In this document: piece after piece, positions 15,458 to 25,379 of the stretch
Layout: each line of letters begins with the position of its first letter
Numbering within the stretch: position 1 is the first letter of the stretch
Source of the DNA: an uncultured Prevotella sp.
Lineage (GTDB): Bacteria; Bacteroidota; Bacteroidia; Bacteroidales; Bacteroidaceae
Direction of reading: 5' to 3'
NCBI GenBank assembly: GCA_900771975.1
Contig: CAAGPV010000049.1
Location: 1 to 64,000, forward strand
Length of the DNA stretch: 64,000 nucleotides
Translations under genes and position numbers: made by a program
The notes under the pieces: generated by a model
What the model saw: the letters and a program-made list of their open reading frames with translations, nothing else
What the model was told of the DNA's origin: nothing
The model's database searches: none

Positions 15458-15547
15458 ATGCCAAACGGAAGAAAGAAAAAGGGACACAAGATGGCTACGC
15501 ACAAGCGTAAAAAAAGATTAAGAAAGAACAGACATAAGAGCAAGTAA
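15458..15547 (+). CDS. 29-residue AURKAIP1/COX24-domain (mS38/bS22-like) protein
   Basis: A tiny ORF encoding MPNGRKKKGHKMATHKRKKR followed by LRKNRHKSK. Two thirds of the residues are Lys, Arg or His. The KMxTHKRKKRLRKNRHK pattern matches the AURKAIP1/COX24 domain of mitochondrial mS38 and the mycobacterial ribosomal protein bS22, so it is probably a small-subunit protein at the decoding site. Bacteroidetes genomes carry such mini-proteins, often missed by gene callers. It sits 71 bases after HU and 121 before RNase E/G, on the same strand. The identification rests on pattern only. Confidence 0.8.
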   Translation: MPNGRKKKGHKMATHKRKKRLRKNRHKSK

Positions 15548-15668
15548 GCCCCACTACAAGGGTTTAAGCTCTTAGCCTAAAAGATTATGGGGCGTGTCAT
15601 CGCACGGTTCCTCTTTTTGGAACGCGAAGACAAGCTCCATTTTTTTAGTTTTAAACAGATAACAAGAA
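15548..15668 (+). other. Possible structured leader between the mS38-like gene and rng
   Basis: GCCCCA (15548-15553) can pair with TGGGGC (15588-15593). A second hairpin GTTCC-(7)-GGAAC (15607-15623) lies inside a TGTC/GACA outer pairing (15595-15598 with 15629-15632). A T7 run follows at 15640. This could be an RNase E/G autoregulatory leader or an attenuating terminator. I see no promoter consensus in it. Confidence 0.4.
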
Positions 15669-17240
15669 ATGACAAGCGAAATTATCATTGATGCCCAACA
15701 GAAAGAAATTTCTATTGCGCTTCTTGAAGACAAGCGCCTGGTAGAATACCAAAACGAGTCAAGAGAAGCCAGTTTTGCTGTTGGTAACATCTACATCGCA
15801 AAGGTCAAGAAACTTATGCCTGGCCTCAATGCGTGTTTTGTAGATGTCGGTTATGAGCGCGACGCCTTTCTTCATTATCTTGACTTAGGAAACCAGTTCA
15901 GTTCCTACGAGAAATACTTAAAACAAGTTCAAAGCGACAGAAAACGCCTTTATCCCATTACCAAGGCAAGTCACCTACCCGATTTAAAGAAAGATGGAAG
16001 TGTCCAAAACACGCTTTCTGTAGGGCAAGAAGTTCTTGTGCAAATTGTAAAGGAGCCCATTTCGACCAAAGGGCCACGCCTTACCGGAGAAATATCTTTT
16101 GCAGGACGATATTTGGTGCTCATTCCTTTCGGGGATAAAGTAAACGTTTCTTCTAAAATCAAGAGCGGAGCAGAACGCGCAAGACTCAAGCAGCTCATTC
16201 AAAGCATATGTCCAAAGAACTTCGGAGTGATTGTCAGAACAGTAGCAGAAGGAAAGCGTGTAGCCGAGCTGGACGCAGAAATGAAAATTCTGTTAAAACG
16301 CTGGAACGATACCATCACAAAAGTTCAGAAAACCCAACAACGTCCTCAGCTTGTCTTTGAGGAAACTGGAAGAGCTGTGGCAATGCTTCGTGACCTCTTC
16401 AACCCCACCTACGAAAACATTTATGTAAACGATGAAGAGATTTGTGAAGCCGTTCGTCACTACGTATCACTTATTGCTCCAGAGAAAAAAAACATCGTAA
16501 AGTTGTATGAAGGGAAAGTTCCCATCTTTGACAACTTTGACGTTACCAAACAAATCAAGTCGAGTTTCGGTAAAACTGTCAACTACGGACATGGTTGCTA
16601 CCTTATTATTGAGCATACTGAAGCCATGCACGTGGTGGACGTAAATAGCGGAAACCGGACAAAAGAAAAAGGACAGGAACAGAATGCCCTTGACACAAAC
16701 CTTGGCGCTGCCGACGAATTAGCCCGGCAACTGCGCCTACGAGACATGGGGGGCATTATTGTTGTCGACTTCATCGACATGAACTTAGCCGAAGATCGAC
16801 AACTGCTTTACGAACGAATGTGTAAAGACATGCAAAAAGACCGTGCTAGGCACAACATCCTTCCGCTAAGCAAATTTGGCCTAATGCAAATTACGCGTCA
16901 GCGCGTACGCCCTGTAATGGACGTCAACGTGGAAGAGTCTTGCCCAACTTGCTTTGGAACTGGAAAAATAAAGTCAAGTATCTTGTTTACCGATCAGTTA
17001 GAACGCAAAATTGATCAACTTGTCAACAAGATTGGCGTCAAACAGTTCTATCTTCATGTCCATCCCTATGTTGCTGCTTACATCAACAAGGGACTCGTCA
17101 GCCTAAAACGTAAATGGCAGATGAAATATGGTTTAGGAGTACATATTGTACCCTCCCAGAAGTTGGGATTCTTACAATATGAGTTCTACGACCATCAACG
17201 ACAATTCCTTGACATGAAGGAAGAACAAGAAGGAAAATAA
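15669..17240 (+). CDS. rng: Ribonuclease E/G family endoribonuclease
   Basis: A 523-residue single-strand RNA endonuclease for mRNA decay and rRNA/tRNA processing. Regions in order: N-terminal RNase H-like part with an S1 domain (VGNIYIAKVKKLMPGLNACFVDVGYERDAFLHY recognisable within 36-78), then the DNase I-like catalytic part with VVDVNSGN and IIVVDFIDM providing the two magnesium-binding aspartates, the zinc-link CPTCFGTGK, and the small domain at the end. The length matches RNase G; the long scaffold tail of proteobacterial RNase E is absent. It closes the HU - mS38-like - rng group and is followed by a strong terminator. Confidence 0.95.
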   Translation: MTSEIIIDAQQKEISIALLEDKRLVEYQNESREASFAVGNIYIAKVKKLMPGLNACFVDVGYERDAFLHYLDLGNQFSSYEKYLKQVQSDRKRLYPITKASHLPDLKKDGSVQNTLSVGQEVLVQIVKEPISTKGPRLTGEISFAGRYLVLIPFGDKVNVSSKIKSGAERARLKQLIQSICPKNFGVIVRTVAEGKRVAELDAEMKILLKRWNDTITKVQKTQQRPQLVFEETGRAVAMLRDLFNPTYENIYVNDEEICEAVRHYVSLIAPEKKNIVKLYEGKVPIFDNFDVTKQIKSSFGKTVNYGHGCYLIIEHTEAMHVVDVNSGNRTKEKGQEQNALDTNLGAADELARQLRLRDMGGIIVVDFIDMNLAEDRQLLYERMCKDMQKDRARHNILPLSKFGLMQITRQRVRPVMDVNVEESCPTCFGTGKIKSSILFTDQLERKIDQLVNKIGVKQFYLHVHPYVAAYINKGLVSLKRKWQMKYGLGVHIVPSQKLGFLQYEFYDHQRQFLDMKEEQEGK

Positions 17241-17241
17241 A

Positions 17242-17279
17242 CAAAAGAGGAGGTTGCTTAAACAACCTCCTCTTTTGTT
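17242..17279 (+). terminator. Terminator after rng
   Basis: A perfect 16-bp inverted repeat (17242-17257 with 17264-17279), 6-base loop, ending in CTCTTTTGTTTTG. It begins right after the rng stop codon. Confidence 0.9.
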
Positions 17280-17331
17280 TTGACAATTTATCTAAGATAA
17301 AATATTTGTATGTCTACAAGTGGCACCGTAC

Positions 17332-19698
17332 TTATCGGGTGACTATTGTGACCTTGCTGTCACCAGGTTTGAAAAGATAGCCCACACAAGATGTGGCATC
17401 CACTTTATAAGGGGTCCAGCTTATTTCATTCCACTTTATCTTATCTGTACTTTGTGCAACCGGCACAGTAGGCAATAAGCTACCGTCACGGACAAGAATA
17501 ACACAGGGTATGGGATGACGACCATTTAGGGTATTCTCTTTGGTTGGCACAGAAATGGTTTGATAACCATGGTCATACACTTTCCCTGTTTGATAATCTA
17601 TCCATTTTCCCGCTGGCAAATATACAGTACGGCTATCTCCTTGTTCCAGCAAGGGGGCTACAAGCAGTTGGCTTCCATACATATATTGATCTTCACAATA
17701 CCAGGAACCGGCATCATGGGGAAACTCCACAAACATGGCACGCACCATAGGCAAGCCTTTCTCAGTACACAATTTAGCTTGAGAATAGACATAAGGCATC
17801 AGTTCATACTTCAGTTCAGCACAGTCACGGAAAGCATTAGTAAAGTCCTCGCTTATCAGCCATGGCTCTGTTGGAGGAGCTCCATGGGCTCGAGTATGAC
17901 TGCTAAGAAAGCCAAAAGGCAACCAACGGCGGTATAAGTCGTCTGGACTCTGTGTTACAAAGCCGCCCATGTCGTGACTCCAAAACGAAAAACCGCTCAA
18001 GCCGAAGCTCAGACCTCCACGCAAATCGCCCATCATGCCAGGGTTGCCCTGTTCGTTTGTTGCAGCATCACCACCCCAATGAAGTGGATAGCGCTGAGAT
18101 CCCGCCCAAGCAGAGCGTGCCCAAATGACTCCTTCGCCACTGTTATCGCGGACGGCTTCCCATAAAGCTTTGTTGTAACGCAACGGATAAAGGTTGTGTT
18201 CATAAAAGCCTGTCTTTCCTGAAGCGTAGAGTCCGTTAAAAGGAGCAGCCTCGCCAAAATCGCATTTAATGGCAGAAACACCTTGCTTTATCAGTCCGGC
18301 TATCTTTGACTGATACCAATTCACCGTCTGAGGATTGCTCAAGTCGAGCACGGCATCTTCATAAGGCATACCTCCACGAGCATTCTTGACCTGCATCTGA
18401 CCAGCCACTAATTCTTGGAAATACTTGTTTTTTGGTGTAAAATAGGGCAATTGCCACAGGCAAGTATGGAAACCATCCTTCTTCAACTGTCGCAACATCC
18501 CCACAGGATCAGGAAAACGGTCCTTGGCAAAAGCATAATCACACTGCCAATCTACTCCAAACCAACCAGTATCAAAATGAATAACATCGGACGGTATTTT
18601 GTGTGCACGTAACTGCTTGGCAATCTCCAACCCTTCCTTCTGAGAGAAATAGGAGATTCTACTCATCCACGTTCCAAAAGTCCAAAGGGGCAACATCGGG
18701 CTCTTACCCGTTACATTGGTATATTCGTCAAGGATATCTTTAGGTTCTCCAAAGAACAAAAAGAAGTCCATTGTCTCGTCTCCAAGAAACAAACGCTGCG
18801 CTCCGATGTAGGATGCGCCAAAATCACATGTTGCTGGAGCACTGGTATTCATGAAGATACCATAGCCACGGTTAGAGAAATAGAAAGGAACTGGCTTATA
18901 CATACCGTCTGTTTCCGGACCTTGAGGGTCGGTAACGTACAAGTGGACCTTCTGTCCCACCTTGTTTAGTGACGTAAAACTTTCTCCACAACCATACAGG
19001 CGTTCTCCTGGCGACAACAAGAATACAGGGTCTATGCTTCTGGAATTGTCTGAGCCTCGCTTGATAAAACAAAACGGAAGCAACTTTACCTGCGTAGAGT
19101 CGTCATCAACGATATGACGTGTTTGGGTCAAGACTCTGCCATTTTTGTCCTTAAGTATCAAGCGGAATGGATATTTCTGAATTTCAAAAGTACCCTCTTT
19201 GCTCTTATAACAAATGACGTTTTTCCCCTCTGTTATGGCCCAGCCCTCAGTAGAAGGAACTTTCTGTAGGAACTCTGGAGAGAACATGGGGTTGGTTGCA
19301 TCTTCATTATTGGGTTCAACCGAAGTAGTCAGCATAGTTACGCGCAAGGTTCGCTCGTCTATCGGCTGAACCTTAATGGACAAATTCGGGTCATTGTCAT
19401 ACTGGGTGTCTGGGAAATCAAGCATATGCTGACGCACAGGCCAATAGCCATTGAGGTTGAAAGCCTGTCTTGGAGCGAGACGATAACGCTTCCAGTTGAC
19501 TTTACCTTCTCCCTTATCCGTACTAAACTGTGTGATACTGTCCGCAAGAAAGTAGGTATTGGCCATATCACTAAAGTCGGTAGACATATCACGAGCATTG
19601 TTTTGCAAATACTCTACACCGGCATTTGTTTGGATTTGTGCCTGCATGGGCTGCATCAACCCACACAAAGCACAAAGTGACAAAACTATTTTTCTCAT
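17332..19698 (-). CDS. GH31 alpha-xylosidase (YicI-like), exported
   Basis: A 788-residue glycoside hydrolase with signal peptide (MRKIVLSLCALCGLMQPMQA, cleavage after about 20). The GH31 barrel has the nucleophile Asp480 in AIKCDFGEAAP and the acid/base Asp544 in HWGGDAAT. The KxDFGE form of the nucleophile motif is that of alpha-xylosidase YicI rather than the WxDMNE of alpha-glucosidases, so removal of alpha-1,6-xylose from xylogluco-oligosaccharides or isoprimeverose is the best guess. It is the last gene of the carbohydrate block, 34 bases after the GH2 gene. Start at the ATG at 19698. Confidence 0.87.
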   Translation of the reverse strand: MRKIVLSLCALCGLMQPMQAQIQTNAGVEYLQNNARDMSTDFSDMANTYFLADSITQFSTDKGEGKVNWKRYRLAPRQAFNLNGYWPVRQHMLDFPDTQYDNDPNLSIKVQPIDERTLRVTMLTTSVEPNNEDATNPMFSPEFLQKVPSTEGWAITEGKNVICYKSKEGTFEIQKYPFRLILKDKNGRVLTQTRHIVDDDSTQVKLLPFCFIKRGSDNSRSIDPVFLLSPGERLYGCGESFTSLNKVGQKVHLYVTDPQGPETDGMYKPVPFYFSNRGYGIFMNTSAPATCDFGASYIGAQRLFLGDETMDFFLFFGEPKDILDEYTNVTGKSPMLPLWTFGTWMSRISYFSQKEGLEIAKQLRAHKIPSDVIHFDTGWFGVDWQCDYAFAKDRFPDPVGMLRQLKKDGFHTCLWQLPYFTPKNKYFQELVAGQMQVKNARGGMPYEDAVLDLSNPQTVNWYQSKIAGLIKQGVSAIKCDFGEAAPFNGLYASGKTGFYEHNLYPLRYNKALWEAVRDNSGEGVIWARSAWAGSQRYPLHWGGDAATNEQGNPGMMGDLRGGLSFGLSGFSFWSHDMGGFVTQSPDDLYRRWLPFGFLSSHTRAHGAPPTEPWLISEDFTNAFRDCAELKYELMPYVYSQAKLCTEKGLPMVRAMFVEFPHDAGSWYCEDQYMYGSQLLVAPLLEQGDSRTVYLPAGKWIDYQTGKVYDHGYQTISVPTKENTLNGRHPIPCVILVRDGSLLPTVPVAQSTDKIKWNEISWTPYKVDATSCVGYLFKPGDSKVTIVTR

Positions 19699-19732
19699 AA
19701 TATTAGATGATTAAATAAAACGTTATACACCC

Positions 19733-22174
19733 TTAAAAAGAAATAGAGGTTGATTTCAAGTCTACGGCTTTTGCTGTCAAGACACCTTTTCCTTTAACAA
19801 CAACCAAACATTTCCCAAAGAACGCCTTCCGTTTGTTGTCCTTAAACCGCTCCATCGAGAACGGACTTCCATTGTCTACTCCAAGGATTTCTGCTTTGCC
19901 GTCCAAACTGAAGAAGACTTGGTTTTCTGCATTAGGGCAAAGGTTTCCATCCTTGTCTACGACTTCTACATTGACAAACGTTGTGGTTTTTCCTTGATAA
20001 TCTAAAGAAAGGCGCAAATGGTCAGGAGCTCCTGCAGTTCGTATCGTCTCCTCACCAACTTGTTTACCGTTCTTACGAGCAACAACACGCACTTCTCCCG
20101 GTTCGTATTTAACACGCCACATCACATGATACTCTGTTGCATCAGGCAATGCCTCACCGTAATGCGCTTTACGCCGAACTCCCTGGCTCTTTCCATTGAC
20201 AAACAACTCCACCTCATCAGCCTGATTATAATAGCACCACATGTCAATGGTCTGACCTTCTATCCAATTCCAATGAGGAAACAGATGAAGCACCTTACGG
20301 TTGGTCCATTCACTTTGGTATAAATAATAGCTGTCTTTTGGGAAACCTGCCAAGTCGATTATGCCGAAATAACTGCTTCTTGCCGGGAAACCATAAGGAG
20401 TGGGTTCACCTATATAATCGAAGCCTGTCCATATAAACTGGCCACCCACATAAGGGGTATGCTTAACCACATCCCATGTCTGTTCATGGGTGGAACTCCA
20501 AGGAGCATGCATATTGTCGTAGGATGAGCACATGAACGAAGGGTCGGTATAAGGTTTCCACCATTCTACTGGAGCTACATAGATAGAATCGGAAGGCATC
20601 ATATAGAAACCGCGCGTTTGCAAAGCAGAAACGCTCTCGGAGAAAATAAACGGTTTGTTGGGGAAATTCTTAGGTACGTCTTTCACCCACTGATGATGAT
20701 AATTGAAACCTATCACATCGATTGCACCACTCTTAAACAAATGGTTATTAGGATCTGGTTCATTACAGCCCGCTGTTATGGGACGTGTCTTGTCATACTT
20801 TTTAATAATATCGGCCAAGTGGATCGTTAACAGAGAATTGGGAGACAATTCCTTGCCATGAGCCAATGTAGAAGCATCGTGACCTGCATTCAATATGAGA
20901 TTAGCCTGCTCTAATGTGAGCTCATCGGCATCGGCAGACGACCATTGTTCGAGAACCTCATTTCCAATACTCCACAAGATGATGGAAGGATGGTTGCGAT
21001 CACGCAAAACAAGGTCAGACAAGTCACGCTCATGCCACTCGTCAAAGAAACGGGCATAGTCGTTTTTCGTCTTCTTACGGCGCCACATGTCAAAACTTTC
21101 GTCCATAACCACAAGCCCCATAGTATCACAAAGATTGAGGAGCTCAGGAGCGGGAGGATTGTGGCTACAACGTAATGCATTGACACCCATTTCTTTTAGC
21201 TTTATCAACTTCCGACGCATAGCGTCTTCATTAAAAGCGGCACCAAGACAACCTAAGTCGTGATGTTCGCACACACCATTCAACTTAAAGTTTTTCCCAT
21301 TCAGCCAAAAGCCTGTCTTTGCATCAAAACGAAAAGAGCGGAAGCCAGTAGTAGTGATTTCTGTGTCAACAACCTTTCCATCTACAACAATCTCCGTTTT
21401 AACAGAATAAACCTTAGGCGACTCAATACTCCATAATTGTGGAGACTTTACGTGTAACTTTTGCGTAAGGCTGGCAGACGCTTTAGTTGCTACAATCTTT
21501 CCTTGGGGATCATAAACGGTGTTTTTTACAACGGGACGATACTGACCTTGACCGTTGTTGACAAGGTCAACGTCTACAGAGACATCGCCATTTACATTTG
21601 CAACCACATGAATTCCCCATTGAGCAATATGCAAATTAGACGATGTAACCAACCACACGTGTCTGAATATACCACAACCAGAATACCATCTGCTATTTGG
21701 CTGGTCGCTATTGTCTACCTTTACTGCCAAAACATTGTCACCCGTAGTATTCAAATAGGGCGTCATGTCATATTCAAAGGAACTATATCCGTAAGGACGA
21801 TGTCCCAATTCATGTCCGTTCAGATAGACTGTAGAATTCATATACACTCCATCAAATGCTATAAAATAGCGATCGTTGCGGGATTGCAAATCTGACAAAC
21901 GAAAATGTTTGCGATACCAGCCAATACCACCAGGTAAAGCACCACCACCGGCCCCGCTTGGATTGCCAGCAGAGAAATCGCCCTCTATCGCCCAATCGTG
22001 CGGTAGATCCAGTAGCCTCCATTTGCTATCATTATAGCTTGTTTTGGACATTTGAGCACTATCAGCTAGCGTAAACAACCAAGAGGAATCGAACAAAATA
22101 CGATTACGGGCTTGCAATGCAATCGTAGAAAACAACATCAATAGAGTAAAAAAGAAATATTTCTTCATGAGCAA
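19733..22174 (-). CDS. GH2 beta-galactosidase-like glycosidase, exported
   Basis: An 813-residue GH2 enzyme with a signal peptide (residues 1-22). Domains: jelly-roll sugar-binding domain (about 60-180), Ig-like domain (185-280), TIM barrel with acid/base Glu406 in WSIGNEV and nucleophile Glu513 in FIFSESVSA, then DUF4982 and a C-terminal Ig-like domain. GH2 proteins of this layout are beta-galactosidases in several Bacteroidetes loci, including xyloglucan loci where they remove the galactose cap of xylose branches. Beta-glucuronidase or mannosidase activity cannot be excluded. The ATG two codons downstream (22168) is an equal start candidate. Confidence 0.82.
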   Translation of the reverse strand: MLMKKYFFFTLLMLFSTIALQARNRILFDSSWLFTLADSAQMSKTSYNDSKWRLLDLPHDWAIEGDFSAGNPSGAGGGALPGGIGWYRKHFRLSDLQSRNDRYFIAFDGVYMNSTVYLNGHELGHRPYGYSSFEYDMTPYLNTTGDNVLAVKVDNSDQPNSRWYSGCGIFRHVWLVTSSNLHIAQWGIHVVANVNGDVSVDVDLVNNGQGQYRPVVKNTVYDPQGKIVATKASASLTQKLHVKSPQLWSIESPKVYSVKTEIVVDGKVVDTEITTTGFRSFRFDAKTGFWLNGKNFKLNGVCEHHDLGCLGAAFNEDAMRRKLIKLKEMGVNALRCSHNPPAPELLNLCDTMGLVVMDESFDMWRRKKTKNDYARFFDEWHERDLSDLVLRDRNHPSIILWSIGNEVLEQWSSADADELTLEQANLILNAGHDASTLAHGKELSPNSLLTIHLADIIKKYDKTRPITAGCNEPDPNNHLFKSGAIDVIGFNYHHQWVKDVPKNFPNKPFIFSESVSALQTRGFYMMPSDSIYVAPVEWWKPYTDPSFMCSSYDNMHAPWSSTHEQTWDVVKHTPYVGGQFIWTGFDYIGEPTPYGFPARSSYFGIIDLAGFPKDSYYLYQSEWTNRKVLHLFPHWNWIEGQTIDMWCYYNQADEVELFVNGKSQGVRRKAHYGEALPDATEYHVMWRVKYEPGEVRVVARKNGKQVGEETIRTAGAPDHLRLSLDYQGKTTTFVNVEVVDKDGNLCPNAENQVFFSLDGKAEILGVDNGSPFSMERFKDNKRKAFFGKCLVVVKGKGVLTAKAVDLKSTSISF

Positions 22175-22217
22175 TTAAACATTTATCGTTAACAAACAGT
22201 TTTCTTTCAAATCAAAA

Positions 22218-22289
22218 AAGGATTGATAAAGTCTTGCTTTTCTATAAGGAGCTATCCAAAATAGCACCTAAAACACTTTATCAATCCTT
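22218..22289 (-). terminator. Long intercistronic hairpin between the two glycosidase genes
   Basis: A 15-bp perfect outer stem (22218-22232 with 22275-22289) encloses an imperfect GGAGCTA/TAGCACC inner hairpin. It lies between the GH31-PA14 gene and the downstream GH2 gene. There is no clean U-tract, so it may be a partial terminator or an mRNA-stabilising structure that sets different expression levels along the operon. Confidence 0.55.
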
Positions 22290-22321
22290 CACTTCATTTC
22301 TCAAAGAAACAACGCCGACAT

Positions 22322-25264
22322 TTAACGAAGCTTCACTTTGAGTTCCTTACCGGTATATTTAACCGACTTTCCTGTTACCTGATCAAGATTCAAATCTGAA
22401 ACCGTTTGACCAGGTTGACGATAAACCACCTTAAAGGTTCTGGTTTTTAACATTCCATCAAACGAGCCTTTTACTGCACCGATAGTCAAGACTTTCTTGG
22501 CATCATCATAGCCAAAATCTATTGTGGCATACTTGCCTTTCTCGTAATTGTAGTTAGTGCCTTCATCTTCATAAAGGGTGAACTTTCCATTCTTGCCAGC
22601 ATAAACAAACAAGGTGATGACATCAGCAGGCTTTTGATCTGTCCACTCTATTGCAGGACCAAAAGGAATAATCGCTCCTTCAGGAACAAATACCGGTATT
22701 TTGTCTATAGGAGCATCTGCCGTGATGGTTTGTCCGCCTTTATAATACTTATTTGTATATAGATCGTACCAACCTTTCTGTTTCGGCAAATAGACTGAAC
22801 GGCTATAAGTCTTGTAATAGGCTACAGGACAAGCCATCAAAGATGGGCCGAACATCCATTGGTCCTTGATATCGTATACATTGCTATCGCCATTGAAATC
22901 CATAACAAGACCACGCAACATTGTATAGTCTTTGAAGTGTACTGCACCTGCCATACTGTAAAGATAAGGCATCAACCGATAGCGTAATTTGTCATATTTT
23001 ACGATGGTCTGATAGGCTATATGATTGTCGGGAGCGATATTCCAAACTTCGCGAGTAGGCCATTGTCCATGTGTACGATAGAGAGGAACAAAACAACCGA
23101 ACTCATTCCAACGAGTTTGCAATTCACGCCATTCTTTTAAATCTTCGTTTTCAACGCCGCTTGCGTCAAATTCCTTCTGAGCTTTTACATAGCGATTTTC
23201 GACACAAAAACCTCCTTGATCCATTCCCCAGAAAGGAAGTCCAGACATACTATAATTAAGACCGGCTGTCATCTGTGCGCGCATATCCTCCCAACGAGTA
23301 GCAATATCACCACTCCATGTGGCAGTGCTATAACGTTGCTCTCCAGCAAAACCACTACGGGTAAGCAAGAACACACGCTGATTGGGATTAACCGAACGTT
23401 GCCCATTATAGATAGCGTCAGCATTAACAATGCTATAAGCATTAAAATATTCGGTGCTTGAGCCAAGGGCCGTTGGTCCACAAAGGGCTTTACGGTACCA
23501 CATTGGGGTACAATCGCGAACATTAGGTTCACTGGCATCCATCCACCAGGCATCTATGCCATAATGATATTTGGTATAAAGATTTTCATCCATCTGCCTC
23601 CAGAACATTTTTCTAGCTCCTGAATCATATGCATCATAGAAAGAGCCCATAAAGCCTAACCAATCGTAAATAGAGTCTTTAACGGCTTGATGATACATCC
23701 AACCTTTGGCATCCAATTCTTTATAATTCTTAACAGAGCAATAGAATTTTGGCCATACAGATATCATAAAGCGACCATGCATTGCATGTACACTGTCAAG
23801 CATGGCTTGAGGATTAGGATAACGGGAGAGTTCAAACTGATGGCTTCCCCACGAATCAAGTTTCCAATAGTTCCAGTCTTGTACAATATTGTCTACAGGG
23901 ATGTGTCTGTCACGGAACTCTTTAAGCGTACTTTCAATATCCTCACTGCTCTGATAACGCTCACGGCTTTGCCAAAAGCCCAAAGTCCATTTCGGGAAGA
24001 CCTGCGCTTTGCCCGTTAAGGTGCGATAGCCACTAATAACCTCATCAAGATTATCACCTGCTATAAAATAATAATCCAAATCTTTTGACATTTCGCTCCA
24101 AATGCTCATCCGTTCTTGATTTTCCTCAGAACAGGGAGTAGCTGCACGTAACCCGCAATAGGAAACATCGCCATCTGGCAACCATTCTATACGTATAGGA
24201 GTTTTCACCGCTTTCTCCAAAGCCACAGTAAATTTATAGGAATTAGGATTCCATGCCGTCCGCCAACGCTCTGGAACAACTTCCTTACCGTCAATGAACA
24301 CTTTCATATAACCTGCATAGTAAAGAATAAAACGATAAAAATTGTTTACTGGTGCTTGGATATATCCTTCATAGACAACCTTTGAGCCATTCAATTTAAA
24401 TCCTTTAGGCAGATTAGCAACCCCAACATCCGTTAAACCACGAGACGCTATATCTGGCAAAGCAAATTCATAATAAATGGAATCTTCTGCACGTACAATC
24501 TGTGTACCATCTTGTTGTGTATAAATACCAGTTAGTGAACCTTGCTTTCCGTCTTTGTCATAAAGGGTAAAAGCTCGATTGAGTTGTTGATAATCGTTAG
24601 GATTACCCCATCTACAGAATGAATAGCTATCCCATAAAACGCCATAATTCTTATTGCTAATTACAAATGGCACACTGACCTTTGTATTATATTGGAACAA
24701 CTCTTCGTTTTTACCTTTCATATTTAATTCTTCTGATTGGTGTTGACCCAATCCATAAAAAGCTTCATCAGCGGGGCTTTCAAAAACGGCATTCCAGGTC
24801 CAACCATGTTTTTGTTGCTCCGTCAAACGGCTATCAGCACCGATTTCACGTTCTGGCACTGTGTAAGGAGTGAAAACTTGTCCTCCTTGAGCCACTTCTT
24901 TCAACAAAGGCTGTTTGTTTTTGTCGAAGAACTGAACACGGCCAGTTGATGTATTAACCAAAGCATACACACATTTAGTGACAACTTCTACGTTTTCGCC
25001 AACCTGAGAAGTCGAAAACTGTGTAAAACTCTGTTGTGGAACAATAATTAAGCTTTCCTTATTGGGAAAAGCATTCTCTGGGGTAGACTCCACCCTAACA
25101 ATCTTGTCATTTATAATCTGCAAACGAACCAACTTTGGACTTGTTGCAGTAGGATGTTTCACTTTGACCGTAACATAATTACCATCAATGGTGTAATCAT
25201 TCGCCCATATTCCCACGGCGAAACATAGAGTAACGAAAGTAATAATAGCTCTTAAGGTTTTCAT
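22322..25264 (-). CDS. GH31 glycosidase with PA14 insert (xyloglucan alpha-xylosidase type), exported
   Basis: A 980-residue GH31 enzyme with a signal peptide (residues 1-21). An N-terminal beta-sandwich is interrupted by a PA14-like domain (about 265-375, with the YRFILYYAGYMKVFIDGKEV strands), followed by the catalytic barrel with nucleophile Asp576 in WWMDASEPN and acid/base Asp653 in ATWSGDIAT, and C-terminal beta domains. A PA14 insert at this position is known from alpha-xylosidases of xyloglucan loci (Cellvibrio and Bacteroides ovatus enzymes), which act on longer xylogluco-oligosaccharides. The -7 element TAACTTTG (25292-25299) lies 27 bases upstream, without a good -33, as often at activator-dependent promoters. 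Confidence 0.87.
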   Translation of the reverse strand: MKTLRAIITFVTLCFAVGIWANDYTIDGNYVTVKVKHPTATSPKLVRLQIINDKIVRVESTPENAFPNKESLIIVPQQSFTQFSTSQVGENVEVVTKCVYALVNTSTGRVQFFDKNKQPLLKEVAQGGQVFTPYTVPEREIGADSRLTEQQKHGWTWNAVFESPADEAFYGLGQHQSEELNMKGKNEELFQYNTKVSVPFVISNKNYGVLWDSYSFCRWGNPNDYQQLNRAFTLYDKDGKQGSLTGIYTQQDGTQIVRAEDSIYYEFALPDIASRGLTDVGVANLPKGFKLNGSKVVYEGYIQAPVNNFYRFILYYAGYMKVFIDGKEVVPERWRTAWNPNSYKFTVALEKAVKTPIRIEWLPDGDVSYCGLRAATPCSEENQERMSIWSEMSKDLDYYFIAGDNLDEVISGYRTLTGKAQVFPKWTLGFWQSRERYQSSEDIESTLKEFRDRHIPVDNIVQDWNYWKLDSWGSHQFELSRYPNPQAMLDSVHAMHGRFMISVWPKFYCSVKNYKELDAKGWMYHQAVKDSIYDWLGFMGSFYDAYDSGARKMFWRQMDENLYTKYHYGIDAWWMDASEPNVRDCTPMWYRKALCGPTALGSSTEYFNAYSIVNADAIYNGQRSVNPNQRVFLLTRSGFAGEQRYSTATWSGDIATRWEDMRAQMTAGLNYSMSGLPFWGMDQGGFCVENRYVKAQKEFDASGVENEDLKEWRELQTRWNEFGCFVPLYRTHGQWPTREVWNIAPDNHIAYQTIVKYDKLRYRLMPYLYSMAGAVHFKDYTMLRGLVMDFNGDSNVYDIKDQWMFGPSLMACPVAYYKTYSRSVYLPKQKGWYDLYTNKYYKGGQTITADAPIDKIPVFVPEGAIIPFGPAIEWTDQKPADVITLFVYAGKNGKFTLYEDEGTNYNYEKGKYATIDFGYDDAKKVLTIGAVKGSFDGMLKTRTFKVVYRQPGQTVSDLNLDQVTGKSVKYTGKELKVKLR

Positions 25265-25291
25265 ATTATAGATAATTGTACATTATTGATG

Positions 25292-25299
25292 CAAAGTTA
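25292..25299 (-). promoter_or_regulatory. -7 element of the glycosidase operon
   Basis: Minus-strand TAACTTTG, 27 bases before the ATG of the GH31-PA14 gene. The -33 position reads GGGT, so activation by the adjacent hybrid regulator is plausible. Confidence 0.5.
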
Positions 25300-25379
25300 A
25301 CAATAAAAATCAGATAATACCCGTCATGAGCAAAATTATATCATATGTAGGTGGGATTAATCTTATATCCACAAGCTTG

